NCBI GenBank assembly: GCA_021823605.1
Contig: JAKANV010000036.1
Span: 1-6,966, forward strand
Length of the DNA stretch: 6,966 bases
DNA from: a bacterium
GTDB taxonomy: Bacteria; Patescibacteriota; CPR2; UBA1875; JAJYID01
Reading direction: 5' to 3'
The notes beneath the pieces were generated by a model that had not been told where the DNA came from, ran no database searches, and saw nothing but the letters and a program-made list of their open reading frames with translations. The translations under genes and the position numbers were made by a program. How positions within the stretch are numbered: the first letter of the stretch is position 1; every line of letters begins with the position of its first letter. Shown here in pieces: positions 1-6,617 of the stretch.

Positions 1-340
<340 letters not shown>

Positions 341-342
<2 letters not shown>

Positions 343-374
343 TTAGTTTCTCCCCAAAAGGAGAAGCTCTAAAT
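341..374 (-). other. Leader hairpin next to the 16S 5' end
   Basis: On the minus strand ATTTAG (374-369) pairs with CTAAAT (346-341). Inside this, after a small internal loop, TTCTCC (365-360) pairs with GGAGAA (353-348) around a six-base loop. The twelve pairs lie immediately upstream of the mature 16S end. A processing or folding role is likely by position. There is no U-run after it, so it is not an intrinsic terminator. Confidence 0.55.
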
Positions 375-381
375 TATTTTA

Positions 382-398
382 TGAGTAAAAAATACTCA
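382..398 (-). other. Small leader hairpin
   Basis: TGAGTA and TACTCA form a perfect six-pair stem around a five-base T loop on the minus strand. It lies in the rRNA leader upstream of the larger hairpin. No poly-U follows, so a terminator role is not supported. Confidence 0.35.
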
Positions 399-466
399 AG
401 ATTTACATTGACGTGATTTTAAAATTCTCTCTACTTTTCGATTTTCAAGGTCCTTTTTCGAACCGC

Positions 467-477
467 ATTTTAGAGCA
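467..477 (-). promoter_or_regulatory. boxA-like antitermination site of the rRNA leader
   Basis: The minus strand reads TGCTCTAAAAT, sharing the TGCTCT core with the known boxA consensus TGCTCTTTAACA bound by NusB/NusE. It lies about 80 bases after the predicted rRNA start, the expected location for an rRNA antiterminator. It is followed by a short hairpin (GGTTC/GGACC). Only the core matches, so the call is tentative. Confidence 0.4.
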
Positions 478-563
478 CAAAATTAACATTCCTCTGTTAT
501 CCCGCCTCCAGGATCTACCAGATTTGTTACCCCTCCTTCGTTTGTACTTCAAATGCTTTAAAT

Positions 564-592
564 ATATTAATAGAAAATGCGTTCGAAGTCAA
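564..592 (-). promoter_or_regulatory. Promoter of the 16S rRNA transcript
   Basis: On the minus strand TTGACT (592-587) is followed by a 17-base spacer and TAATAT (569-564). The -35 matches five of six consensus bases and the -10 four of six. The sequence upstream is A/T-rich, as an UP element would be. Initiation is expected near 557. The position about 220 bases before mature 16S fits an rRNA operon promoter. It is back to back with the plus-strand promoter of the next gene. Confidence 0.65.
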
Positions 593-610
593 GCAAAAAG
601 AATTTTAATG

Positions 611-640
611 TTTACGGAGTTACGAAAAAAATATTATAAT
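611..640 (+). promoter_or_regulatory. Promoter of the 162-residue hypothetical gene
   Basis: A perfect TATAAT lies at 635-640. TTTACG at 611-616 is a partial -35 with an 18-base spacer. Transcription would start near 647, giving a leader of about 19 bases that contains the Shine-Dalgarno site. The strong -10 and correct spacing to the gene support it; the -35 is weak. Confidence 0.6.
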
Positions 641-653
641 ATAACTATAAATT

Positions 654-659
654 AAGGAG
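654..659 (+). promoter_or_regulatory. Shine-Dalgarno site AAGGAG
   Basis: AAGGAG sits six bases before the ATG at 666. This fixes the start of the downstream gene and argues against the later in-frame ATG at its fifth codon. Confidence 0.8.
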
Positions 660-665
660 ACAACC

Positions 666-1154
666 ATGGGAGCAGAAATGGGACCGAGTCCTGAAGAAAT
701 GTATAGCCAACATAAAGAAAACGCAGAAAATGTCAAAGATTTAAAAGATATCCAAGATAATAAACTCAAGGGAAGAGGTGACTACGGAGAAGAGAACCAG
801 TTAAATTTATCTGAGGGAGTTCGCAAGCATATGGGAGCTGCTGTCGAAAGCGCAAACAAGGATTTAGAAGAACATGTGCAGGCAGCAAAAGAAGTAAAAG
901 ATGAAAATTTAGAGGAGCTCAGATACCAAGCTAAAACTGATATGGACGCTGAAATGACCGAGCGTACCGAACGAAATATATCAGATGAAGAAATTTTCAC
1001 TAAAGCCCAGGAGATGCTTCCAAGACTCAGCGCAGGAATAGCAGCAGAATATATTCATACTCCCCGAGAATTTAAAAAGTATTACCCGGGTTATGGTGAT
1101 GCAGATGTGGTCAAACTTGGAGAGGAACTAAATAGGCTCTACGAAGAAGCGTAG
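666..1154 (+). CDS. Hypothetical acidic helical protein, 162 residues
   Basis: I do not recognise this family. The protein is soluble, with no signal peptide or membrane segment. It is rich in Glu, Lys, Asp and Ala, and most of it should be alpha-helical, with a likely coiled-coil stretch at about residues 48-100. The last third is less repetitive and carries a compact segment (PREFKKYYPGYGDADVV, about 133-149) that may be a small folded unit. The start is well supported by AAGGAG six bases upstream and a TATAAT box. It is the only plus-strand gene here: divergent from the rRNA operon and convergent with the membrane protein gene, whose stop lies 14 bases away. I see no clear intrinsic terminator between the two. 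No function is inferred. Confidence 0.85.
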   Translation: MGAEMGPSPEEMYSQHKENAENVKDLKDIQDNKLKGRGDYGEENQLNLSEGVRKHMGAAVESANKDLEEHVQAAKEVKDENLEELRYQAKTDMDAEMTERTERNISDEEIFTKAQEMLPRLSAGIAAEYIHTPREFKKYYPGYGDADVVKLGEELNRLYEEA

Positions 1155-1168
1155 CTTATCAATCTCCA

Positions 1169-1570
1169 TCATTTCTTCTTCAGCCATTTCTCTTTACGGG
1201 CTTTCTGGGCAAACTTGAGCTGTTCTTTTTTTGTAACTTTTAAGAAATAAATTAGCAGCCAACCATTTGCGATAATGAAGAGAATAATTATTAGAAATGT
1301 AATCACCCTAGCACCGACAATCGGCAAATTCTGCGAACGGGCGAAAACGGACGTTAGACCTAAGAGGCCAAAAAACAAATATGTCCAGAAAAACATTTTC
1401 TGGAAAGACTTCTTTGCTTTGTAATCTTCCTGCCTTTTGAAAAGCATGCTGACCAAGAAAGCCAAAAATACGAATATCCCAAAAAACGGCAGGTACACGT
1501 ACCAATACTTAAACTTCTCATTTGTGGAGAAAAGATAGTTCACAGACAAAAGTTTACTAAAAAAGTCCAT
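1169..1570 (-). CDS. Small three-helix membrane protein, 133 residues, unknown function
   Basis: Three hydrophobic segments are visible at about residues 25-44, 59-77 and 86-110. A Lys/Arg-rich loop (45-58) follows the first, and a strongly basic C-terminal tail (about 111-133, ending in KKK) follows the third. The positive-inside rule puts both on the cytoplasmic side and the N-terminus outside, but three helices leave the loop and tail on opposite sides only if one segment does not span, so topology is unsettled. There are no catalytic motifs. It resembles small membrane proteins I associate with Patescibacteria, without an assigned role. Its ATG lies two bases after the stop of the zinc ribbon gene (TAAGAATG) and has no strong Shine-Dalgarno site, so translation is probably coupled and the two genes probably form one operon. 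Confidence 0.85.
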   Translation of the reverse strand: MDFFSKLLSVNYLFSTNEKFKYWYVYLPFFGIFVFLAFLVSMLFKRQEDYKAKKSFQKMFFWTYLFFGLLGLTSVFARSQNLPIVGARVITFLIIILFIIANGWLLIYFLKVTKKEQLKFAQKARKEKWLKKK

Positions 1571-1572
1571 TC

Positions 1573-1746
1573 TTATTCGCTGTCTTTCGGTTCTTCATCT
1601 TCACCAAAGAAATCAAGGTCATCACTGCAACTAGAGCATACTGATTCTCCACCTTCTTTGACCATTAGATTGCCGCATTTTGGGCAAAGCTCCTGGCCTT
1701 CCCCTTCTTGATTTTCCTCGGGTTTTTTATCTTTATCGTTCATCAT
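1573..1746 (-). CDS. Small zinc ribbon protein, 57 residues
   Basis: This short gene encodes an acidic protein with two cysteine pairs, CPKC (residues 21-24) and CSSC (37-40), in the order C-x2-C-x12-C-x2-C. That is a typical zinc ribbon able to bind one zinc ion. Flanking regions are low-complexity and rich in Glu, Asp and Lys, so only the ribbon is likely to be folded. No DNA-binding or enzymatic domain is attached. Two adjacent ATG codons (1746 and 1743) are possible starts. A TATAAT box lies five bases before the first, so the second could be the first codon of a leaderless mRNA. It directly precedes the membrane protein gene by two bases and is probably co-transcribed with it. A role as regulator or assembly partner of the membrane protein is only a guess. 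Confidence 0.8.
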   Translation of the reverse strand: MMNDKDKKPEENQEGEGQELCPKCGNLMVKEGGESVCSSCSDDLDFFGEDEEPKDSE

Positions 1747-1750
1747 AGAA

Positions 1751-1779
1751 ATTATATGACAAAATCTCTATGTCAGCAA
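1751..1779 (-). promoter_or_regulatory. Promoter of the zinc ribbon / membrane protein operon
   Basis: On the minus strand TTGCTG (1779-1774), a 17-base spacer and a perfect TATAAT (1756-1751) are present. The usual start distance puts +1 at or next to A1743, the first base of the second ATG, so the mRNA may have no leader. It lies just past the terminator of the upstream gene, giving an independent unit. Confidence 0.7.
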
Positions 1780-1793
1780 GTAAATTACGCGTC

Positions 1794-1824
1794 AAAAAAG
1801 ACCCGATTTCTCAGGTCTTTTTTT
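1794..1824 (-). terminator. Intrinsic terminator of the lamin-tail-domain gene
   Basis: On the minus strand GACCTGA (1817-1811), a GAAA tetraloop and TCGGGTC (1806-1800) make a seven-pair stem with one G-U pair. A six-T tract (1799-1794) follows and an A tract precedes it. It begins about 15 bases after the stop codon at 1839. The A and T tracts also pair, so it could work on both strands, but the GNRA loop and the G-U pair favour the minus strand. Confidence 0.9.
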
Positions 1825-1838
1825 AGAATTTCTGGTTA

Positions 1839-3359
1839 CTACTTTTTGCCGTTAGACTTTTCTGGACTTTGTGAGTAGAAGAGATATCCGCCGATACCAG
1901 CTAGGATTAAGAGGAATATAATTCCCCAAAGCGGTATATTCTTCTTGTCTTTTGTCTCTGTCTTCTGATTGTTGTCATCCGGTTTTTGTTCGTCTTTCTT
2001 AATGGTCGTGTCGGCCTTAACTTCACCCTGGTCAGAGCTTGAGCCGCCGAACTGTTCATCAACAACCGGAGTCGTTGCTACAGCAGTCACTACTGTGGAA
2101 GTAGGAGGAATCACAGGTGAGAGAACTAGGTTGTTAATTCCAAAACTACCACTAGGATCCATTGTATAGTTACCTGCCAAGTCAGTACCTTCAGCATCAA
2201 AGTTTACGGTCTTTTTACCAACAAAGTCTCCAATGTTGTAAATATATTCATATTTTCCAGCAACGTTTATATTGCTACTGTCTAAGTAGACAACAAGTGG
2301 ATCTTCCAGGTCATGAATCGTTAACTTTAGTTCCCAAGTACCACCAAGTGCATGGACTTCTCTCCCACCAGTTGAAATACTGGTAGCCGGTTGAGGAGCT
2401 AGGGGTCCATCAACTCCAACAGTAATCTTGACTGTTTTAACTCCCGGTCCTGCAACTATCGGGTCTGTAGCTAAGGTGAAGTCTGGAAGTGTTTGATCAA
2501 TCGTAAAGTGTACAACTGTTTCGTTTCCTGCTGCATCTGTGACTGTAAGGATATAAACTCCGTCATTATGGACTGGCTTACCACTTTCCCATGTTGGTGC
2601 AATACCGCCATTTAGCGATAAGTGACCGGTTCCTTCTGTGAATATAGGTGTCACATCGACGTTATAAATATGACCATCTTCCACACCAGTAACAACAGGT
2701 GGGGTAACATCACTTAGACTGTTTAGTGATTTTGGAGTTCCCATTTCTGTTGCTTCAGCATCAAACCCTACTGATGTTGTAGCCGTATGCCAACTTGTAG
2801 CTAGCGTTCCGTCTGCAATAACCCGATTTCTTTCCATAGATTTTTTAACAATACCATTTTCACCAGCCAGTGGAACACCTGAACCATCATCGGCAGTATC
2901 AATGATATTATCAGTATCATCATATAAGGTATATTGGGCGCCAGAGTTGGATAGTGATAAACTAGAATCAACCATGTCTGGTGTTACATTTAATGTAGAA
3001 CTTTCGCTATTAGCAGCATAGTTTGCAATTAGAAAATAACCATGAGCAGGAATTATACCATCTGATATTGTAAGGTCACTACCACTGGTGGCTGCTCCCT
3101 CAATTCTCCAATCAGTTATATCAATAGAACTCGCGGTAGTGTTATAAAGTTCAATCCATTCATCATTTGATGATGCTGTTGACCCTGCCCATGCAATTTC
3201 GTTAATTACAACTTCATGAGAACCAGTCGTACTAACACTAGCAAATGTTTTTGCCGGCAAAGCGGCAAGTCCTAGAACCGGTTGCAATGCCAACATCACA
3301 ACTGCGAACAGTGTGATTTTTTTCTTTAGATTTTTTAATGTTTCTTTCAATTTATTCAT
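1839..3359 (-). CDS. Secreted, membrane-anchored lamin-tail-domain (LTD) surface protein
   Basis: The 506-residue protein has a basic N-terminus and hydrophobic stretch (about 15-33), then a likely signal peptidase site after KTFA (residue 40). An LTD domain follows (about 48-200) with its hallmark VINEIAWAG and NDEWIELYN (49-73). Next come an Ig-like bacterial domain (about 218-290, with VTDAAGN) and a third beta-rich domain (about 293-410). A Thr/Ser/Asp/Lys-rich linker (about 415-473) leads to one C-terminal membrane helix (about 475-495) and a short basic tail. It is therefore probably displayed outside the cell. LTD domains are known in nuclear lamins and many secreted bacterial proteins, where adhesion or nuclease association is suggested; no nuclease motif is seen here. 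The ATG is fixed by an in-frame stop three codons upstream. The nearest SD-like sequence is weak (GAGAG); GGAGGG lies 19 bases away. Confidence 0.88.
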   Translation of the reverse strand: MNKLKETLKNLKKKITLFAVVMLALQPVLGLAALPAKTFASVSTTGSHEVVINEIAWAGSTASSNDEWIELYNTTASSIDITDWRIEGAATSGSDLTISDGIIPAHGYFLIANYAANSESSTLNVTPDMVDSSLSLSNSGAQYTLYDDTDNIIDTADDGSGVPLAGENGIVKKSMERNRVIADGTLATSWHTATTSVGFDAEATEMGTPKSLNSLSDVTPPVVTGVEDGHIYNVDVTPIFTEGTGHLSLNGGIAPTWESGKPVHNDGVYILTVTDAAGNETVVHFTIDQTLPDFTLATDPIVAGPGVKTVKITVGVDGPLAPQPATSISTGGREVHALGGTWELKLTIHDLEDPLVVYLDSSNINVAGKYEYIYNIGDFVGKKTVNFDAEGTDLAGNYTMDPSGSFGINNLVLSPVIPPTSTVVTAVATTPVVDEQFGGSSSDQGEVKADTTIKKDEQKPDDNNQKTETKDKKNIPLWGIIFLLILAGIGGYLFYSQSPEKSNGKK

Positions 3360-3466
3360 TTTTTCTTACTCTCTTAGTCCCTCCGGTTTGTATGATTTGA
3401 AAATTTATTTATAAAGTTTTTTGATTAGGATATTTGGAATGAGACCTGGCTCTATAAATACTAAAG

Positions 3467-3531
3467 CCGATCACCCTTCCTCCAGTAGTCAAATGTCAAA
3501 AGACAAAACAAACTCGAGGAAACGTGATCGG
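3467..3531 (-). repeat. Long hairpin in the candidate RNA
   Basis: CCGATCAC (3531-3524) pairs with GTGATCGG (3474-3467). After one mismatch, seven more pairs follow (3522-3516 with 3476-3482), including one G-U on the minus strand. The 33-base loop is T-rich. The right foot of this stem shares bases 3467-3468 with an alternative hairpin, 3448-3468. Confidence 0.75.
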
Positions 3532-3547
3532 TTTCACCACTAGCTCG

Positions 3548-3586
3548 GCAGAATATGCTTATATATAAGCTAAATTTATATTCTGC
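3548..3586 (-). repeat. Nested hairpin in the candidate RNA
   Basis: GCAGAATAT (3586-3578) pairs perfectly with ATATTCTGC (3556-3548). A seven-base one-sided bulge (3577-3571) separates it from an inner hairpin of GCTTA and TAAGC with a TATA loop (3570-3557). All fourteen pairs are Watson-Crick. Confidence 0.75.
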
Positions 3587-3753
3587 ACATCCCATAGACA
3601 CCTGTGACCAATGCATGTATAGACTGCGAACGGCGCCCCCATAGGATAAGAGCATCACTTTCCAAATACTTTTTTACTTTTTGTGTTTACCTACTTTTGA
3701 TTTTTGTTTCTGTCTCCCTTGCACTTAAAAAGCACAAAGAATTACGTAAAAAA

Positions 3754-3782
3754 ATAATATCAGGACATAAGAAAAAAGTCAA
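3754..3782 (-). promoter_or_regulatory. Strong promoter just downstream of gyrA
   Basis: On the minus strand TTGACT (3782-3777), a 17-base spacer and TATTAT (3759-3754) are present. Each hexamer matches five of six consensus bases. Transcription should begin near A3747. The same -35 and spacing occur in the rRNA promoter. It would drive the structured RNA region and, if there is no stop, the lamin-tail-domain gene. The -35 begins only 10 bases after the gyrA stop, leaving no room for a gyrA terminator before it, and none is seen. Confidence 0.7.
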
Positions 3783-3791
3783 CAATTATCC

Positions 3792-6617
3792 TTATCTCTT
3801 TTTTGGTTTAATTTGAGTTCTTTTAAACCCTGCTCCAGCGCCTTTTGCCGCCGTCTTTACAGCAGTCTTTTTGAACTGAATATTTCCTTTTGGTTTTGTG
3901 GGTTTCTTGGCGACAACTTTTTTACCCGTCGAGGAGGGCTTTGCAACCGGCTTGGATTTCGGCTTTTTGGGGACAGGGACTTTTTTAGCAATTGGTTTTG
4001 GTTTTTTCTTCTCCTGTTTGACCACTTTTTTCTGGACCGGTTTCACAAATTTTGGAGCCAGCTTTTTTACGGGTTTGGGCTCCTCTTCAATTTGTTTAGA
4101 GGTAGTGGCAGAATCCTGAGGTTGGGTTTCATCAAGCGGTATCTGCTGCTGTTTATCATCAATTTCGGTCTCGGCGATACAAGCTACTGATGCAACTCTA
4201 TCACTCTCATCAATTCTCATAATTCTCACACCTTGTGTAGCTCTGCCAATCTTTGATACTGTAGCTAGCGGCGTGCGGATAATAACGCCATTTCTCGAAA
4301 CAACAACGAGGTCGTCCTTATCACTTGAAATCACGCGGACATCGACTGTTCTACCAGTTTTCTTAGTCACAACACCCGCCTTTATACCTATGCCTCCGCG
4401 TCTGTGAGATGTGAATTGCTCAAGCTTTGTTCGTTTTCCATAACCATTTTCCATGACCACTAGAAGCTCACCGTCAGGCGTAACCGGATCCATGCCGACT
4501 ACTTCATCGTCGCCTTTTAATCTGATGCCGCGAACACCACGAGCAGCTCTGCCCATCGGTCGAACATCTTTCTCGTTAAATCGGATGGCCAATGAATTCT
4601 TAGTTGCCAAAATAATGTCGCTGGCTCCATCGGTCATCTTCACCCATTTAAGCTCGTCGTTTTTATCAAGACCAATGGCGATAATCCCGGTCTTTCGGAT
4701 ATTTAGGAAGTTATCAAGCGCAGTCTTTTTAATCGTGCCCTTCTTCGTCGCCATCATCAGATACTTACCTTCTTTCTCATCCGGCACATTAATAATCGCT
4801 GTCACCACTTCCTCCGGCGCAAGCTGAAGAACATTCACTATCGGTTGACCTTTAGCAATTCTGGAAGCTGCGGGAAGTTCATAGACTAGAGTCTGGAAAA
4901 CGCGGCCTTTGTTTGTAAAAAAGAGGATATTGTCATGATTTTTCGTAAATATCATATGAGTGACCAAATCTTCCTCTTTGGTTTTCATACCAACAACGCC
5001 CTTGCCTCCACGATGCTGAACTCGATAAGTGGAAACCGGAATTCTTTTCACATAGTTTCCCTTTGTCATAGTCACAATCACTTCTTCATTTGGTATCAGA
5101 TCTTTGTCAGAAAACTCACCAATACCGGTTTTTACAACTTTCGTTCGTCTTTCATCACCATACTTTTCTTTCATCTCTTGAAGCTCGTCTTTAATAATTC
5201 CGTAAATTTTCTTTGGATGAGCCAGAATATCTTCAAGTTCTGCAATTAATTTCTTTAAGGCGTCATATTCATCTTGGATCTTTTGTCTTTCAAGCCCAGC
5301 AAGAGTCTGGAGTCGCATGTCTAGAATCGCCTGCGCCTGAATCTCCGTTAGTTTGAACTTCTTCATCAAGTTAACTTTGGCAACTTCTTTGTCTTTTGAT
5401 TTTTTAATCGTTTCAATAACCGCATCTATGTTTTTGAGTGCGATTAAAAGCCCTTCCAGGATGTGCGCCCGTGCCTTTGCCTTAGCCAGCTCGAACTCGG
5501 TTCGGCGAGTCACAACACCAAATCTATGTTTTATGAACTCTTCCAAGACATTTTTGAGAGTCAGCGTTCTTGGCTGAATGCCATCAACAAGAGCGATCAT
5601 ATTCACGTGAAAGGCATCTTGCAGGTGAGTCATCTTATATAGCTGGTTTAATATCTTGTTCGGATGTGCATCTTTTTTCAGCTCCACAACTACGCGAATA
5701 CCCTTACGATCTGACTCATCACGAAGGTCGCTTATACCCAATATTTTCTTATCCTTAACGAGGTCTGCAATTTTCTCAATCATTGACGCTTTGTTCACCT
5801 GATAAGGCACCTCGGTAACTACTATTCTAAAACCGCCCTTTTTCTTTTCTTCAATTTCAGCCACCGCACGAATCACAATCTTCCCCCGCCCTGTCGCATA
5901 GGCATTTTTTATATCATCAGCATTGTAAATAATACCGCCCGTCGGGAAGTCCGGACCTTTGACGTATTGGATTAAATCCTCAATAGTCGCATCAGGATTG
6001 TCTATGAGCTCGGTGGTGGCATCGACAAGTTCTCCTAGATTATGGGGCGGAATAGCCGTTGCCATACCGACAGCAATACCGATTTGTCCATTCAAGAGCA
6101 GATTTGGCAATTTCGCCGGCAAAACTTGTGGTTCTTTTTGCGATCCGTCATAGTTGGGAACGAAATCAACCGTATCCTTATCAATATCCGCCAACAGTTC
6201 TTCGGAAACCTTAGTCATTTTTGCTTCAGTATAACGATAGGCAGCTGCCGAGTCGCCATCCATAGACCCGAAGTTTCCTTGTCCGTCTACGAGCAGATAT
6301 CTGGTACTCCACTCCTGAGCCATTCTAACCATACTGTCATAAACAGCCGTATCGCCATGAGGGTGATATTTACCCAAAACTTCACCGACTATGTTTGCCG
6401 ATTTCTTATATCTGGCGGTAGAGCGAACTCCAAGCTTGTCCATGGCATACAAAATCCTTCGGTGTACAGGCTTCAAACCATCGCGAACATCAGGAAGCGC
6501 ACGAGCTACAATCACGCTCATTGCATAGTCAAGATAACTCTCCTGCATCTCATCGTTGATGTCACGAGCCTCAATTTTTCCTATTTGATTCAAATCTCTT
6601 ATTTCTTCGTCTGCCAT
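3792..6617 (-). CDS. gyrA: DNA gyrase subunit A with a lysine-rich C-terminal tail
   Basis: GyrA cuts and reseals DNA in the GyrA2GyrB2 complex, which introduces negative supercoils using ATP. The 941-residue protein has the full breakage-reunion domain (about 20-500): the quinolone region [13 protein letters not shown] (83-95) with Thr90 and Asp94 at the E. coli Ser83 and Asp87 positions, and catalytic Tyr129 preceded by Arg128. The six-bladed C-terminal domain (about 506-812) contains the GyrA box QHRGGKG (534-540), which marks gyrase rather than topoisomerase IV. After it come a Gln/acidic linker (about 815-846) and a tail (848-941) with 33 Lys and 2 Arg but one Glu, rich in Pro and Ala. 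The usual E. coli-type tail is short and acidic, so this is unusual. The ATG overlaps the upstream stop by one base (TAATG), implying translational coupling. Confidence 0.98.
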   Translation of the reverse strand: MADEEIRDLNQIGKIEARDINDEMQESYLDYAMSVIVARALPDVRDGLKPVHRRILYAMDKLGVRSTARYKKSANIVGEVLGKYHPHGDTAVYDSMVRMAQEWSTRYLLVDGQGNFGSMDGDSAAAYRYTEAKMTKVSEELLADIDKDTVDFVPNYDGSQKEPQVLPAKLPNLLLNGQIGIAVGMATAIPPHNLGELVDATTELIDNPDATIEDLIQYVKGPDFPTGGIIYNADDIKNAYATGRGKIVIRAVAEIEEKKKGGFRIVVTEVPYQVNKASMIEKIADLVKDKKILGISDLRDESDRKGIRVVVELKKDAHPNKILNQLYKMTHLQDAFHVNMIALVDGIQPRTLTLKNVLEEFIKHRFGVVTRRTEFELAKAKARAHILEGLLIALKNIDAVIETIKKSKDKEVAKVNLMKKFKLTEIQAQAILDMRLQTLAGLERQKIQDEYDALKKLIAELEDILAHPKKIYGIIKDELQEMKEKYGDERRTKVVKTGIGEFSDKDLIPNEEVIVTMTKGNYVKRIPVSTYRVQHRGGKGVVGMKTKEEDLVTHMIFTKNHDNILFFTNKGRVFQTLVYELPAASRIAKGQPIVNVLQLAPEEVVTAIINVPDEKEGKYLMMATKKGTIKKTALDNFLNIRKTGIIAIGLDKNDELKWVKMTDGASDIILATKNSLAIRFNEKDVRPMGRAARGVRGIRLKGDDEVVGMDPVTPDGELLVVMENGYGKRTKLEQFTSHRRGGIGIKAGVVTKKTGRTVDVRVISSDKDDLVVVSRNGVIIRTPLATVSKIGRATQGVRIMRIDESDRVASVACIAETEIDDKQQQIPLDETQPQDSATTSKQIEEEPKPVKKLAPKFVKPVQKKVVKQEKKKPKPIAKKVPVPKKPKSKPVAKPSSTGKKVVAKKPTKPKGNIQFKKTAVKTAAKGAGAGFKRTQIKPKKR

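Larger units (their letters stand above)
3429..3669 (-). ncRNA. Candidate structured noncoding RNA or structured 5' leader, family unknown
   Basis: The two ends pair: TATTTGGAA (3668-3660) with TTCCAAATA (3439-3431), then after an internal loop GCTCT (3653-3649) with AGAGC (3453-3449), extended by two pairs past a bulge. Inside are two long hairpins, listed separately. Three positions (3669/3430, 3522/3476 and 3464/3452) are G-U on the minus strand but A-C on the plus strand, which favours minus-strand transcription. A near-consensus promoter lies about 80 bases upstream in the same direction. I tested it by eye against tmRNA, RNase P RNA, SRP RNA, 6S RNA and common riboswitch motifs and found no convincing match. 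No clear terminator follows, so it may be the leader of the lamin-tail-domain gene or be released by processing. Pairing is observed; function is unknown. Confidence 0.6.

Noticed and set aside
420..470. tRNA-like GGTTCGA segment in the rRNA leader
   Set aside because: No acceptor, D or anticodon arms can be formed around it; it fits better as part of a short hairpin.
413..655. 80-residue plus-strand open frame
   Set aside because: It lies across the rRNA leader and promoter, has no Shine-Dalgarno site, ends inside the promoter region of the next gene and has no recognisable composition.
1155..1168. Shared terminator between the convergent genes
   Set aside because: Loose GAAGAA/TTCTTC complementarity around the gap lies within coding sequence and has no T-run.
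3400..3430. Terminator after the candidate RNA
   Set aside because: The AT-rich stretch has only weak A/T complementarity and no GC-containing stem followed by a T-run.
3461..3658. 65-residue minus-strand open frame
   Set aside because: It starts with GTG, lies wholly inside the self-complementary RNA region, has no ribosome binding site and reads as low-quality protein.
3429..3669. Known noncoding RNAs: RNase P RNA, tmRNA, SRP RNA, 6S RNA, cobalamin riboswitch
   Set aside because: Isolated look-alikes exist (GAGGAAG, CAGAA near GCTTAT, AGCCAGG), but they are in the wrong order or lack the flanking conserved bases. There is no tmRNA tag frame or tRNA-like end and no SRP GGAAG/AGCAG loop.
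3604..3816. 70-residue plus-strand open frame
   Set aside because: It runs over the promoter region and into the 3' end of gyrA on the other strand, with no ribosome binding site.
4998..5018. GyrA box with His at the second position (QHRGGKG)
   Set aside because: The second position of this motif varies naturally between bacteria, so it is not a sign of lost function.
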